In this document: positions 8,647-17,406 of the stretch, piece by piece | Layout: each line of letters begins with the position of its first letter | How positions within the stretch are numbered: position 1 is the stretch's first letter | NCBI GenBank assembly: GCA_934716995.1 | Contig: CAKUYO010000003.1 | Location: forward strand, 62,001 to 126,000 | Length of the DNA stretch: 64,000 nucleotides | DNA from: an uncultured Bacteroidales bacterium | GTDB taxonomy: Bacteria; Bacteroidota; Bacteroidia; Bacteroidales; Paludibacteraceae | Direction: 5' to 3' | The notes under the pieces: model-generated | Databases searched by the model: none | The model's input: the letters and a program-made list of their open reading frames with translations, nothing else | What the model was told of the DNA's origin: nothing | Program-made: the position numbers and the translations under genes

Positions 8647-9639
8647 TTATGCCAAGGCATTGAGCATATTGCCGTAGATGTTGTTGAGGTCTGCCACTTG
8701 CTTTGCCAGTTTAGCCGATGCAGCGGCATACGCTTCGTGGTTTTTTTGTGCCTCCAAGGCTGCCGCATGGATAGACTCTACATTAGCAGAAACGGCATCC
8801 AGCGATGCTTTCTGTGCTTTGTAAGCATCTACTTGTGCTTGAAGAGTATTGAGTTGGAGTTCGTAGATCGAGTTGAGTGCACCCACTTTGGCAGAAACCT
8901 GCTCTACAGACTGTTGGTAACTCTTGGTACCATCCACTGCTTTTTGCATTTCGCTGCGAACTGCATCGTAAGCGGTATCGAGTCCGTCGGTACTCTTATT
9001 GAGTTTGTCGGAAGCGACAGCAAACGAGTTGCCGAGAGCGGCGGAAGCGTTGACCAATGCACCTTGTGCGGAAGCAAATTTATCCGCTGCTTCGCCGGCA
9101 GCCGCCAATTTACCTTCGAGGTTGGAGGTGGAAGTAGCCACTTTGCCGAGTTCGGAGAGTTGCGCTGCGGTTTTTGCCAAATCGGTAATACCGTCTTTGA
9201 GTGCCGCCATCTCGCCTTCGTTCAGCGATGGAACAGCAGAACGCGGAGAAGCCACGGGAGCACCGGTAGCGACAGGAGCGGTACCGTCAGCCACACCTGC
9301 GCCGAGCAGGGTAGGACGAGCCTGATGGGATTTCTCTTCGAGCAGTTCGGGTTTGGCACCGAATTCGAGCAGTTGCGGGAAAACGTTCTCCCAGTGGAAC
9401 TCGGGGTGCGGTTTGTCCAATGTACCGATAAGGAAGAGGAACGCCTCGGTAAACATACCGATCATAAGCACCTGGCTTGCGCCCGGCCAGTGTAATATCT
9501 TGAACAATGCACCGATAATAACCACGGATGCACCGACCGAATACACGACGTTGACTACGTTTTTACCTTTGTAAGACTCGTACCAGTGCATAAACTTTGC
9601 CCATGGTCCTTTCTTACTTGCATTCTCTGCTGTTGCCAT
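8647..9639 (-). CDS. porL: Type IX secretion motor protein PorL/GldL
   Basis: PorL is the cytoplasmic-membrane motor subunit that pairs with PorM. The 330-residue protein has two membrane helices near the N-terminus (about residues 28-48 and 55-74), the second with a Glu inside (GMFTEAFLFLIG), which in the family is linked to proton flow. The rest is a long Ala/Lys/Gln-rich cytoplasmic coiled coil. The first lysine-rich block, KFMHWYESYKGKNVVN, is typical of GldL. Confidence 0.96.
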   Translation of the reverse strand: MATAENASKKGPWAKFMHWYESYKGKNVVNVVYSVGASVVIIGALFKILHWPGASQVLMIGMFTEAFLFLIGTLDKPHPEFHWENVFPQLLEFGAKPELLEEKSHQARPTLLGAGVADGTAPVATGAPVASPRSAVPSLNEGEMAALKDGITDLAKTAAQLSELGKVATSTSNLEGKLAAAGEAADKFASAQGALVNASAALGNSFAVASDKLNKSTDGLDTAYDAVRSEMQKAVDGTKSYQQSVEQVSAKVGALNSIYELQLNTLQAQVDAYKAQKASLDAVSANVESIHAAALEAQKNHEAYAAASAKLAKQVADLNNIYGNMLNALA

Positions 9640-9697
9640 AAGATGTTAGTTTTTTAGTTAGTTTTTTGGTATTATACAATCTTTTTTTATCAGGTTA

Positions 9698-11047
9698 TCA
9701 GTCGCCGATATAAGCGCGAACGCAACGGAAACCTATATACGGACGGCTCTCATATTGATACTCGTAGGAGCGGACACCGCACTGGAGGAAATAACTGATG
9801 TCTTTCCAACTGCCGCCTTTGATGACTTTGCGTTTCAATATATCGGGGTCGGATTTGCGTGCCATATAGGAGTAGTCAGGATTAAGGTCGTGCACCGTGG
9901 TATTGGAAGATGTCTGATAAGCACTATTGGTCCATTCTGCCACGTTTCCTGCCATATCAAACAATCCGAAATCGTTCGGACGGTACTGTGCCACCTTGGT
10001 GGTGGTGGTTCCTGTATCGTCGTTGTATGCACCGCGATAGGGCTTGAAGTTGGCAAGGAAACAGCCTTTGCCGTCGCGTGCGTAGTTGTTGCCCCACGGA
10101 TACATAGCCATCTTGCGACCGCCGCGTGCAGCGTATTCCCATTGTGCCTCGGTAGGCAGACGATATTCTTGTGCGGGGACGCTGCTATGCGAGTTGAAGA
10201 GCATCGTGCGCCAGTTGCAGAACGCATGTGCCTGCTCCCATGTAACACCTACAACAGGATACTCGGCATAACCGGGGTGCGAGAAATACATGTGGAGCAT
10301 AGGGTCGTTGAACGAGAACTGGAAGTCACGGCGCCATACCAATGTGTCGGGATAGATACAGATAATCTTCTTGGTAAGCAGGTCGCTCGGTTCGCGCAGA
10401 GGACGGATGATGGTGCTGTCCAGGATACCGCCGTTTTCGTCCACCCAGAATGTGTCCACACGGACAGACGCCCCCTCGGGATAACGGCTGGTGGCTACGT
10501 CAAACTTATTGCGCTGAAGCACAGCCTCGTCGTAGTTTACCCATTGGTAACGATAGTGCAAGAAATTGGTTTTCATTGTCCTGCCATCGGAATAGAACAT
10601 CGGTGCCAAGGCATCTACGATGTCTTCATCCTTGCTGTCCCATGGTATTTTTTTGCGCCAGTTGAGGGAGAAATTCTCCTCGTCAAAGTCCTCATCCTTG
10701 GGCTGAACGGCAAAATCGGTCATACCGGCAGCCACAAGATAGGTCATAGCGATAGAGTCGCGTACCCAATGGACGAACTGCATATATTCGTTGTTGGTAA
10801 TCTCTGTTTCGTCCATCCAGAAAGCCTCTACGGTAGCCATCATAATGTTGTCCGGCTGTTCAAACACAGCGGATTGCGTGTTGGCACCCATCATAAAAGA
10901 CCCCTTTTTGATAAACACCATACCATAGGGGTTTGCCTCCTTGAAGTTTCCCGGGTTGCGCGCACCTACCAACTCACCGGCGGGCTTATTGCAACTTGCC
11001 AACGCGATGGTCAGTGCAACCAATGGAAGAATCTTTGTCAGTTTCAT
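9698..11047 (-). CDS. porK: Type IX secretion lipoprotein PorK/GldK
   Basis: PorK is an outer-membrane lipoprotein that forms the periplasmic PorK-PorN rings. The 449-residue protein has a lipoprotein signal with lipobox LASC (cysteine about residue 19) and a formylglycine-generating-enzyme/SUMF1-like fold marked by MVFIKKGSFMMGAN, WMDETEITNNEYMQF, YRLPTEAQWEYAARGG and DMAGNVAEW. In this family the fold is structural, not an enzyme. It follows porP by 108 bases. Confidence 0.96.
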   Translation of the reverse strand: MKLTKILPLVALTIALASCNKPAGELVGARNPGNFKEANPYGMVFIKKGSFMMGANTQSAVFEQPDNIMMATVEAFWMDETEITNNEYMQFVHWVRDSIAMTYLVAAGMTDFAVQPKDEDFDEENFSLNWRKKIPWDSKDEDIVDALAPMFYSDGRTMKTNFLHYRYQWVNYDEAVLQRNKFDVATSRYPEGASVRVDTFWVDENGGILDSTIIRPLREPSDLLTKKIICIYPDTLVWRRDFQFSFNDPMLHMYFSHPGYAEYPVVGVTWEQAHAFCNWRTMLFNSHSSVPAQEYRLPTEAQWEYAARGGRKMAMYPWGNNYARDGKGCFLANFKPYRGAYNDDTGTTTTKVAQYRPNDFGLFDMAGNVAEWTNSAYQTSSNTTVHDLNPDYSYMARKSDPDILKRKVIKGGSWKDISYFLQCGVRSYEYQYESRPYIGFRCVRAYIGD

Positions 11048-11114
11048 ATCTGTATGTTAAGTATTTATTTCTTAAATAAGTTTTATAAAAGTGTGTTCCC
11101 CGCACTCCTAAAAA

Positions 11115-11158
11115 GTGCCTATCCTATGCCTATCCTATGCGCATCCTATAACGATTTA
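11115..11158. repeat. Dispersed repeat CCTATCCTATGCGCATCCTA
   Basis: This block of CCTATGC-like units ending in ATAACGATTT recurs at about 29028-29064 in front of nqrA. It sits between porK and porP and touches the porP stop codon. Confidence 0.7.
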
Positions 11159-12109
11159 GAGGTAGCGGACACTTTTATATTTATTAGTACGTTTGGGTTT
11201 CAAGATATCAAATCCGTATGCCAGATAGATTTCGTGCGAGCCGTAACTCTCAAGCAGCAGTTTGCCGGTAGGCAGTTCGCAACTATATCCCAACTGCAAC
11301 CCTGATATAATGTCGATATTCACCAATATATTCACACTTCCTGCGATACGATAGCCCAATCCCCAACGATAGCGGTCTTTGTATTCGCATAGCAATGTGG
11401 CATTCAGATCCCATGAGCGGAAATCGGACATCAGCATAGCACTCGGCTTGAGTTGCCAGTCGCGTTGGTCTTTGAAGCGGTAGTTGTATCCGCCTGCCAC
11501 ATACATCGTTCCGCGCAGATGCAGGGTGGAGTAGTCGTCCCAATCGATCTTCGGTTGCGTGAGATGGCTGTAACTGCCTCCCGCCCACCAAGCGGAGGTG
11601 GAATAGTAGATGCCGAACCCCATATCGAAAGACATTCCCGATTTGCTGCCCTTGGGTATCACCTCGTCGGTCTGGTCGAAATAGTCGGAACCGCTCAAGT
11701 CCTTCAGGTTCACGCTGTCGCCCTCGAAACCGACATTGATAAATCCCAAATCGACGCCAAAACTCAAATATCCTTTGCCTAATTTCTGCCGGTAGGCATA
11801 TTGTACGTAAAACGCCTGGTTGGTAAACAATCCGTACCGGTCGTTCAGAAACCGTACGCCTGCTCCGTGCCGCGTTTTGCCTATGACAAAGGGCGAAGTG
11901 AATGAAAACCATGTGGTCATCGGGGCGTTTTTGATATCCACGTACTGCATACGGTGCATACCCGCCACTTTCATCAGGTCGCCTTCTCCCGCCGCTGCGG
12001 GATTGTAGGCTGTCGGCAAATACATATATTGTCCTATTTGCGGGTCGAACTGCGCACGCACAACAGCGGCGGCAACGACCAACAGACACAGAACAATATA
12101 CCTTTTCAC
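11156..12109 (-). CDS. porP: PorP/SprF family outer-membrane protein
   Basis: PorP/SprF proteins are predicted outer-membrane beta barrels that work with the T9SS, some anchoring the PorKN ring. The frame has a signal peptide ending near VVRAQ, then the family opening QYMYLPTAYNPAAAG, and many alternating amphipathic strands up to a C-terminus ending KYKSVRYL. No ATG is in frame; I prefer the GTG at 12109 (MKRYIVLCLL, a clean signal peptide, 317 residues), although a TTG at 12136 overlapping the upstream stop is possible. It precedes porK. Confidence 0.9.
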   Translation of the reverse strand: MKRYIVLCLLVVAAAVVRAQFDPQIGQYMYLPTAYNPAAAGEGDLMKVAGMHRMQYVDIKNAPMTTWFSFTSPFVIGKTRHGAGVRFLNDRYGLFTNQAFYVQYAYRQKLGKGYLSFGVDLGFINVGFEGDSVNLKDLSGSDYFDQTDEVIPKGSKSGMSFDMGFGIYYSTSAWWAGGSYSHLTQPKIDWDDYSTLHLRGTMYVAGGYNYRFKDQRDWQLKPSAMLMSDFRSWDLNATLLCEYKDRYRWGLGYRIAGSVNILVNIDIISGLQLGYSCELPTGKLLLESYGSHEIYLAYGFDILKPKRTNKYKSVRYL

Positions 12110-12132
12110 ATTTCTATTCCCGATATGATTAC

Positions 12133-12360
12133 TCAATACTCGTCTTCATTAAAGAAGAAATCCTCGTCGTTGGTCGGATAGTCCGGCCAAATGTCTATGA
12201 TGCTGTCATACACCTCCTCATCATCGTCTTCCAATTCTTGAAGATTTTCAATAACTTCCATAGGTGCACCAATGCGGTTGGCATAATCCAACAACTCATC
12301 TTTGGTAGCAGGCCAAGGTGCATCCTCTAATTTTGATGCTAACTCTAACGTCCAATACAT
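12133..12360 (-). CDS. DUF2795 family small acidic protein
   Basis: This 75-residue protein has a compact helical N-terminal part (LASKLEDAPWPATKDELLDYANRIGAP reads in two pieces) that matches the DUF2795 pattern, and a very acidic tail. Its function is unknown. It lies directly upstream of porP, and a -7 box at 12493-12500 is the only clear promoter for the whole cluster, so it is probably the first gene of the T9SS operon transcript. Confidence 0.85.
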   Translation of the reverse strand: MYWTLELASKLEDAPWPATKDELLDYANRIGAPMEVIENLQELEDDDEEVYDSIIDIWPDYPTNDEDFFFNEDEY

Positions 12361-12440
12361 AATTATTCGCCAAAAGTTATAAGTTATTATTCGTTCACAA
12401 CAGACTGATTGCCAGCCTGATACAAATCAAGAAAACGCCG

Positions 12441-12456
12441 TGTGGACACGGCTGCA
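12441..12456 (-). promoter_or_regulatory. Hairpin in the leader of the T9SS operon
   Basis: The predicted leader (about 12486 to 12361) has the stem GCCGTGT/ACACGGC. It has no T run right after it, so it is more likely an RNA structure than a terminator. Confidence 0.3.
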
Positions 12457-12492
12457 CGCCCATAACGGGTTCATTTTCTCGAAAATATCGTG

Positions 12493-12500
12493 CAAAAGTA
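12493..12500 (-). promoter_or_regulatory. -7 promoter box (TACTTTTG) for DUF2795-porPKLMN
   Basis: TACTTTTG on the minus strand matches TAnnTTTG and sits about 130 bases before the DUF2795 start. No comparable box is seen in front of porP, porK, porL, porM or porN. Confidence 0.55.
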
Positions 12501-12598
12501 GTAAAAACTTTCGGTCTGTGCAAGAATTTTCTGCAACATTTCACATTTTTCGGCATTTTGTTGCGGCGTCTGATTGACACTACGAATGTAAAAAGCGG

Positions 12599-13126
12599 TT
12601 ACTTCTGCCAAATTGCCATCTCAATATGCTCTTTTTCTCCCACGATGCGTGCCAAAACAAAGAAATAATCACTCAGTCGGTTGATGAAGCGGCGCTCATC
12701 GGGACGGGGGTGGTTGATAGCCACCATCAGCCGTTCCAGCCGTCGTGTGACGGTGCGGCATATATGGCAGCGTGCCACGGTTTCGCTGCCTGCGGGCAGG
12801 ATGAAAGCCCGCAGCGGCGGAAGGAGGGCTTGCATATCGTCGATCCACTGCTCCAACTGCCGTGTATCATCGGCGGTCAGCCATTCTCCGGGGGCTTGAC
12901 TGAGTGATGCACCGAGATTGAAAAGTTTGTTCTGAATCCAAAGGAGTTGTGTATCCAAACCGGCACATCCGGGGGATTGCGCACCGGCGGCACGGAGCAT
13001 GCCCACCCAGGCATTCAGTTCGTCTGCCGTGCCGTAGGTTTCAAGACGCGGATCCGCTTTGCTTACCCGACGGTTGTCCGCCAGCGATGTCTGTCCGGCA
13101 TCGCCTGTTTTGGTATAGATACTCAT
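12599..13126 (-). CDS. Cob(I)alamin adenosyltransferase, PduO type
   Basis: This enzyme moves the adenosyl group of ATP to cob(I)alamin, making coenzyme B12. The 175-residue protein has the N-terminal ATP-binding block YTKTGDAGQTSLADN, the GTADELNAWVG helix, and the C-terminal block HICRTVTRRLERLM followed by NRLSDYFFVLAR. The ATG at 13126 overlaps the stop of the methyltransferase gene (ATGA), so the two are probably coupled. A longer frame reaching 13237 lies inside the neighbour and is not used. Confidence 0.94.
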   Translation of the reverse strand: MSIYTKTGDAGQTSLADNRRVSKADPRLETYGTADELNAWVGMLRAAGAQSPGCAGLDTQLLWIQNKLFNLGASLSQAPGEWLTADDTRQLEQWIDDMQALLPPLRAFILPAGSETVARCHICRTVTRRLERLMVAINHPRPDERRFINRLSDYFFVLARIVGEKEHIEMAIWQK

Positions 13127-13929
13127 AGACGCAAAGTGTAGTTTTTGTGTAAGAGGTGCGGGTCGAAAAAGACGATTCCGGCGTTCAGGATGTCCATCGT
13201 GGAAGTAACTCCGGGGTGGTGGCAAATCTGTAGCCACGCCTTGTGCATCTGCGGCGAATGATGAATGTCATCTATGATGAAAATGCTCTTCTCGTTAGCC
13301 ATAGGTGCCAGATATTCAAAATATCGCATTGTCGCCTCTTCTGTGTGGTTGGCATCTATATAGGCAATATCGATGCTTTCGCGCACGTAATTATATAGTG
13401 TGTCGTTGATGTTTCCCTCTATGAGATGGATATTGTGCAAATCCAGTTTTTCCCAGTTGCGACGGGCGGTGTCAGCCGCTGCGGGAGAGCCTTCGAAGGT
13501 GGTGATGCGGTTGCGGGAGTCAGGAGCCGCCAAGTAGGCGGTGGTGATACCCAGGGAAGTCCCGAGTTCCACAATCTCCAACGGGCGTTGTGCTTCGTGT
13601 CCGATGTAGGCAATCCACTTGAACAGCAGTTGCCCGACCCGAGGGGATTCGAGACTCGTGCGGGCGATGCCGGCTATAGTGCGTTGGTAGGCAGAGCCTT
13701 TCTCGGCTGCGCCTGTGCCGAAATCCGTTATCTCTATTTCTTTTTCGGTGTGCAACATAGCCTGCCGGCGCTTTTCTATCGGGGCAAAACAATAGTAAGC
13801 ATTGGTGTCGTACATCAACATACGCACCAAATAAAAAAGATAGGGGGAATGAATCCCTTCGCCGCCTGTATTCCATGCGGTGAGATGATGGCGCAGATAT
13901 GCGCCGATGCGGTAAAGGGTGTTTTTCAT
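13123..13929 (-). CDS. Class I SAM-dependent methyltransferase
   Basis: This 268-residue protein has a Rossmann-type SAM site, VELGTSLGITTAYLA (motif I), followed by acidic motifs TTFEGSP, IAYIDANHTEEATMRYF and FIIDDIHHSPQM. The last two resemble the metal-linked O-methyltransferase group. The substrate is unknown. The start could be the ATG at 13929 (MKNTLYRIG) or 13935 (MQMK); the -7 box at 13944-13951 is so close that the leader is only a few bases long. It is coupled to the cobalamin adenosyltransferase by a 4-base overlap. Confidence 0.85.
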   Translation of the reverse strand: MKNTLYRIGAYLRHHLTAWNTGGEGIHSPYLFYLVRMLMYDTNAYYCFAPIEKRRQAMLHTEKEIEITDFGTGAAEKGSAYQRTIAGIARTSLESPRVGQLLFKWIAYIGHEAQRPLEIVELGTSLGITTAYLAAPDSRNRITTFEGSPAAADTARRNWEKLDLHNIHLIEGNINDTLYNYVRESIDIAYIDANHTEEATMRYFEYLAPMANEKSIFIIDDIHHSPQMHKAWLQICHHPGVTSTMDILNAGIVFFDPHLLHKNYTLRL

Positions 13930-13943
13930 CTGCATTGTGCCCG

Positions 13944-13951
13944 CAAAGGTA
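13944..13951 (-). promoter_or_regulatory. -7 promoter box (TACCTTTG)
   Basis: TACCTTTG on the minus strand is 9-15 bases upstream of the methyltransferase start, giving a very short leader. Confidence 0.6.
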
Positions 13952-14017
13952 CACGTTTTTTTCGGAATGTGCAAGCAGGATGGCAATTTTCGTTTTGTGT
14001 AAATCAGAAATTAGTTG

Positions 14018-14025
14018 TAATTTTG
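14018..14025 (+). promoter_or_regulatory. -7 promoter box (TAATTTTG)
   Basis: TAATTTTG is 25 bases before the ATG of the TPM-domain gene. Confidence 0.55.
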
Positions 14026-14048
14026 TCGGCAAAAATAATACCAATTTA

Positions 14049-14077
14049 CAATGCATAATGCACAATGCACAATCAGG
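14049..14077. repeat. CAATGCACAATG repeat overlapping a gene start
   Basis: Three ACAATGCATAATGC-like units supply the start codon and first residues of the TPM-domain gene. The same family is at 15245-15270, 36381-36414, 52400-52428 and 57254-57291. Confidence 0.75.
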
Positions 14078-15049
14078 CGGTTGCTGATAGGGCTGTTTTT
14101 GCTGATAAGTCCTTTGGGGGCGTTTGGAAAGACATATAGTCCGAAAGATGTACCCGACCCGAAGCAGGGCGGGCAGTGGGAGTATGTGAGCAACCCCGAC
14201 GGCATTATCGGCGGGGAAGACGTGGCATACCTCAACAAGTGCGCACGGATGCTTGAGGACAAGACCCAAGCGGAAATGGCGGTGGCGGCGGTACAGAGTA
14301 TCGGCGATCAGGATATGTTTGACTTCACTTACCGCTTGTTTCAACTGTGGGGCGTCGGCAAGGAGGGGAAGAACACGGGTGTGCTGATATGCTTTGTGCT
14401 GGATTCGCACGATATCCGCATTATGACAGGGCAGGGTATCGAGGGAGTGCTGCCCGATGCCGTGTGCAAACGGATTATCGAAGAGGATATGATTCCCTCG
14501 TTCCGCGAAGAGAAATACGGCGAGGGGTTGTGTCTCGGTGCACTGCGGATATATGAGAAATGCACATCGGGCGATGCTCCCGAGGAGTTGCTCAATATGA
14601 AATCCGTCACCCGTCGTAACAAGGTGGAGCGCGAGGAGCCGTCGTGGTTGGGGTCGCTCATCGGCGGAAAAATGAAAGAGGTTGGGCAGGAGATATTGTT
14701 TGTGATACTTGTGATTGTGGCATTGATAGGGCTGACGTGGCTGGCTGTCTATCACTCCCATAAATGTCCGAAATGTGGCAAACACACGCTTAATACCCGC
14801 CAGAAGACGCTTGTCGCCGCCACGTATGCGGCAGCGGGTGTGGGTTTGACCATCAAGAGTTGCAAGCACTGCGGCTACAGGCACGAGGAGAAATTTACCA
14901 TTCCCAAACTGACCAAGACCACCGCCTACACGGGCGGCGGGCATTATGGTGGCGGACACCACCATAGCGGCGGTTCGTTTGGCGGCTTCGGCGGCGGCAG
15001 TTGGGGCGGCGGTAGCACTATGGGCGGAGGTGCCGGAGGGAAGTGGTGA
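14051..15049 (+). CDS. TPM-domain membrane protein with zinc ribbon and Gly-rich tail
   Basis: This 332-residue protein starts with a signal peptide, then a TPM domain (about residues 45-165) with the typical NTGVLICFVLDSHDIRIMTG and GQGIEGVLPDA blocks. A membrane helix follows near 215-235, then a possible zinc ribbon (CPKCGK about 241-246, CKHCGY about 275-280), and a Gly/His/Ser-rich tail ending SGGSFGGFGGG and GGGAGGKW. Similar YgcG-like proteins are often found next to lemA, as here (252 bases downstream). The ATG lies inside a CAATGCACAATG repeat, so MHNAQCTI is repeat-derived. The exact role is unknown. Confidence 0.85.
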   Translation: MHNAQCTIRRLLIGLFLLISPLGAFGKTYSPKDVPDPKQGGQWEYVSNPDGIIGGEDVAYLNKCARMLEDKTQAEMAVAAVQSIGDQDMFDFTYRLFQLWGVGKEGKNTGVLICFVLDSHDIRIMTGQGIEGVLPDAVCKRIIEEDMIPSFREEKYGEGLCLGALRIYEKCTSGDAPEELLNMKSVTRRNKVEREEPSWLGSLIGGKMKEVGQEILFVILVIVALIGLTWLAVYHSHKCPKCGKHTLNTRQKTLVAATYAAAGVGLTIKSCKHCGYRHEEKFTIPKLTKTTAYTGGGHYGGGHHHSGGSFGGFGGGSWGGGSTMGGGAGGKW

Positions 15050-15099
15050 TGTTTCTATTCTGAAGATTTGCCGTTCCTTGTCTATTGCAAAGTCAGGTG

Positions 15100-15124
15100 G
15101 ATGTCGGGTGGATGTCGGGTGGAT
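15100..15124. repeat. GGTGGATGTCGG repeat
   Basis: Two GGTGGATGTC units in tandem lie between the TPM gene and lemA. The reverse complement occurs at about 27294-27318. Confidence 0.65.
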
Positions 15125-15223
15125 AGCCTTTCCTCGGTTGGTGAAAATGCGGGGTAGGAGTGGCAAAATGAAGAAAAATGGAAAAAATGCGCAAGACTAC
15201 CAATACAGACGAAAAATTTGTTG

Positions 15224-15231
15224 TATCTTTG
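15224..15231 (+). promoter_or_regulatory. -7 promoter box (TATCTTTG) for lemA
   Basis: TATCTTTG matches the consensus, about 71 bases before the lemA start; the leader between them is filled by repeats. Confidence 0.6.
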
Positions 15232-15244
15232 TAGCAGTTTTTTA

Positions 15245-15300
15245 CAATGCACAATGCACAATGCGTAATTTATAAATTTACAAACTTACAAATTGAAAAT
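15245..15300. repeat. Two spacer-repeat families in the lemA leader
   Basis: CAATGCACAATG units are followed directly by TTTATAAATTTACAAAC-type units, ending one base before the lemA ATG. Confidence 0.7.
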
Positions 15301-15301
15301 T

Positions 15302-15889
15302 ATGAAGAAGTTTATTCCTTGGATGGTTGTATTAGCCGTAGTGGCACTGATTGGTATCTGGTTTGTGGGCGACTACAACGAGATGGTAACCAAAGAGGAA
15401 ACCGTAGAAACCTCGTGGGGGGATGTACAGACCTATTACCAGCGTCGTGCCGATCTGATTCCGAATCTGGTGAATACCGTTAAAGGCTATGCGGAACATG
15501 AGAACACCACTCTGCAAGAGGTAATTGAGGCGCGTGCAAAAGTCACTCAGATAACCATTGACCCGGCGAATGCCACGCCCGAACAATTGGCGGCATATCA
15601 GTCAGCGCAAGGCGAGTTGAGCCAAGCCCTCGGGCGTCTGATGGCGGTATCGGAAGCCTATCCTGACCTGAAAGCCAATACCAATTTCCGCGATTTGCAG
15701 GCGCAACTGGAAGGAACGGAGAACCGAATCGCTACGGCACGCCAGAACTACAACGAGGCGGTAAAAGACTTTAACACGTATATCCGCCGTTTCCCGAGAA
15801 ACATTGTGGCATCGCTGTTCGGGTTCGGGAAAAAGAACTACTTTGAGGCGGATACTATGGCAGCAAAGGCACCCGAAGTGAATTTCTAA
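15302..15889 (+). CDS. lemA: LemA family protein
   Basis: LemA proteins are inner-membrane proteins with one N-terminal helix and a helical bundle facing out of the cytoplasm; their role is poorly defined. The 195-residue frame has the membrane segment at about residues 5-24 and the family signatures YYQRRADLIPNLVNTVKGYA and RIATARQNYNEAVKDFN. The ATG at 15302 (MKKFIPW) gives the classic start; an upstream in-frame codon at 15293 lies in the repeat. Confidence 0.95.
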   Translation: MKKFIPWMVVLAVVALIGIWFVGDYNEMVTKEETVETSWGDVQTYYQRRADLIPNLVNTVKGYAEHENTTLQEVIEARAKVTQITIDPANATPEQLAAYQSAQGELSQALGRLMAVSEAYPDLKANTNFRDLQAQLEGTENRIATARQNYNEAVKDFNTYIRRFPRNIVASLFGFGKKNYFEADTMAAKAPEVNF

Positions 15890-15892
15890 CAG

Positions 15893-15983
15893 AATAAAGA
15901 GCGTGGAACAAAGAACAAAGAATAAAATGGTGTAGGACAGTCGGAGGCATTTGGTTCTTTGTTCATTGTCCTTTGTTCTTTAG
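15893..15983. repeat. Inverted-repeat element, left copy flanking hflX
   Basis: About 90 bases with AACAAAGAACAAAGAATAAA at one end and ATTGTCCTTTGTTCTTTAG at the other can fold into a long hairpin. A near-identical copy in the same orientation lies at 17407-17499, just after hflX. Confidence 0.8.
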
Positions 15984-16012
15984 CGGAACGAAATGGAGCG
16001 GTTGAGTAAAAA

Positions 16013-17395
16013 ATGATTGAGATAAAAGAAGAAACGGTATATGCAGTGCTGGTGGGGCTGATTACCCCCGAGCAGTCGGAAGAACGCACGAAAGAGTATT
16101 TGGACGAGTTGGCTTTCTTGGCGGATACGAACCATATCGTACCCGTCAAGCGTTTTGTACAGCGTTTGGAACAGCCGAATACAAGTACCTACGTGGGCGA
16201 AGGAAAATTGCAGGAGATAAAAGAGTATATTAGCTCCCCCGCCCCCCTCAAAGAGGGGGTACTATCAGTACAGCCGTATAGCCCCTCCTTTGGAGGGGGT
16301 GGGGAGGTCGGGACGGATCGTCGTGATATCTCTGTCGTTATCTTCGACGATGAACTCTCGCCCCGCCAGTTGCGCAATATAGAGCGGGAACTGAATACGC
16401 TGCCCAACGGCAAACAGGGACATGTGCGGGTAATGGACAGGACGATTCTTATTCTTGAGATTTTCCTGCAACGGGCGCAGACCAGTTACGCCAAGACGCA
16501 GGTGGAGATGGCGCACCTGCAATATATGCTCCCACGGCTGACCCGGATGTGGTCGCACCTCGACCGTCAGCGCGGTGGTGGTACGACGAGCCGTGGTATG
16601 GGTGAGACCCAGATCGAGGCGGACAAGCGGATTATCGGTCAGCGTATCGCCCTGCTGCGCGAAGATCTGAAAAAGATAGACAAGCAGATGGCTACGCAGC
16701 GTCAGAACCGCGGTAAGATGGTGCGTGTGGCGCTGGTGGGCTATACCAATGTGGGCAAATCAACGCTGATGAACCTGTTGAGCAAGTCGGACGTGTTTGC
16801 CGAGAACAAACTCTTTGCTACATTAGATACCACGGTGCGCAAGGTTACGATAGACAACCTGCCGTTTCTCCTGAGCGACACGGTGGGATTTATCCGCAAA
16901 CTGCCGCACCATCTGGTGGAGTCGTTCAAATCGACTTTGGACGAGGTGCGCGAGGCGGACTTGCTGATACACGTGGTGGACATCTCGCACCCTAACTTCG
17001 AGGAGCAGTATGAGGTGGTGGAAAAGACGATCAACGACCTGCTGACCCGCGAAGAAGTGGTGCAGGAGGGCAAACCGTGGTCAGGCAAGAACAAAGAGAA
17101 ACATGTAGAGAAACGCGTGGCGGATATACCGCGCATCGTGGTTTTCAACAAGATAGATGCCTTTACTTACACGCCCAAGGAAGAGGACGACCTGACGCCC
17201 GTGCAGCGGGAGAATATCTCGCTTGAGGAACTGCAACGGACATGGATGGCGAAACTGCAGGACGACTGTATCTTTATCTCGGCGAAGAACAAAGACAATA
17301 TAGAGGCGTTGAAGCAGTTGATGTACGACCGTATCAAGGCGATTCACGTGAAGCGGTACCCGTACAACGACTTTATTTTTCAGCGGTACGAATAG
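16013..17395 (+). CDS. hflX: GTPase HflX, with an in-frame repeat insertion
   Basis: HflX is a ribosome-associated GTPase that splits stalled or stressed 70S ribosomes. The 460-residue protein has the N-terminal HflX domain (TYVGEGKLQEIK, VIFDDELSPRQLRNIE), a helical linker with GMGETQIEADKR, and the G domain with P-loop VGYTNVGKST and SDTVGFIRKLPHHLVESFK. Residues about 74-100, rich in Pro and Gly (SPAPLKEG, YSPSFGGGGE), are encoded by a CCCCTCCTTTGGAGGGG-type repeat at 16233-16310 and are not part of the family as I know it. They fall between KEYI and RRDISVVIFDD, a loop position where relatives have a short connector. The frame is intact. Confidence 0.94.
   Translation: MIEIKEETVYAVLVGLITPEQSEERTKEYLDELAFLADTNHIVPVKRFVQRLEQPNTSTYVGEGKLQEIKEYISSPAPLKEGVLSVQPYSPSFGGGGEVGTDRRDISVVIFDDELSPRQLRNIERELNTLPNGKQGHVRVMDRTILILEIFLQRAQTSYAKTQVEMAHLQYMLPRLTRMWSHLDRQRGGGTTSRGMGETQIEADKRIIGQRIALLREDLKKIDKQMATQRQNRGKMVRVALVGYTNVGKSTLMNLLSKSDVFAENKLFATLDTTVRKVTIDNLPFLLSDTVGFIRKLPHHLVESFKSTLDEVREADLLIHVVDISHPNFEEQYEVVEKTINDLLTREEVVQEGKPWSGKNKEKHVEKRVADIPRIVVFNKIDAFTYTPKEEDDLTPVQRENISLEELQRTWMAKLQDDCIFISAKNKDNIEALKQLMYDRIKAIHVKRYPYNDFIFQRYE
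16233..16310. repeat. GC-rich palindromic repeat inside hflX
   Basis: Inverted units of the form CCCCCCTCAAAGAGGGGG and CCCCTCCTTTGGAGGGGG lie in frame in the hflX coding sequence and add about 26 residues. Confidence 0.75.
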
Positions 17396-17406
17396 GGGCG
17401 CCATTT

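Noticed and set aside
13520..15166. 548-codon minus-strand frame across the methyltransferase and TPM genes
   Set aside because: It covers parts of two recognised genes on different strands and has no family pattern.
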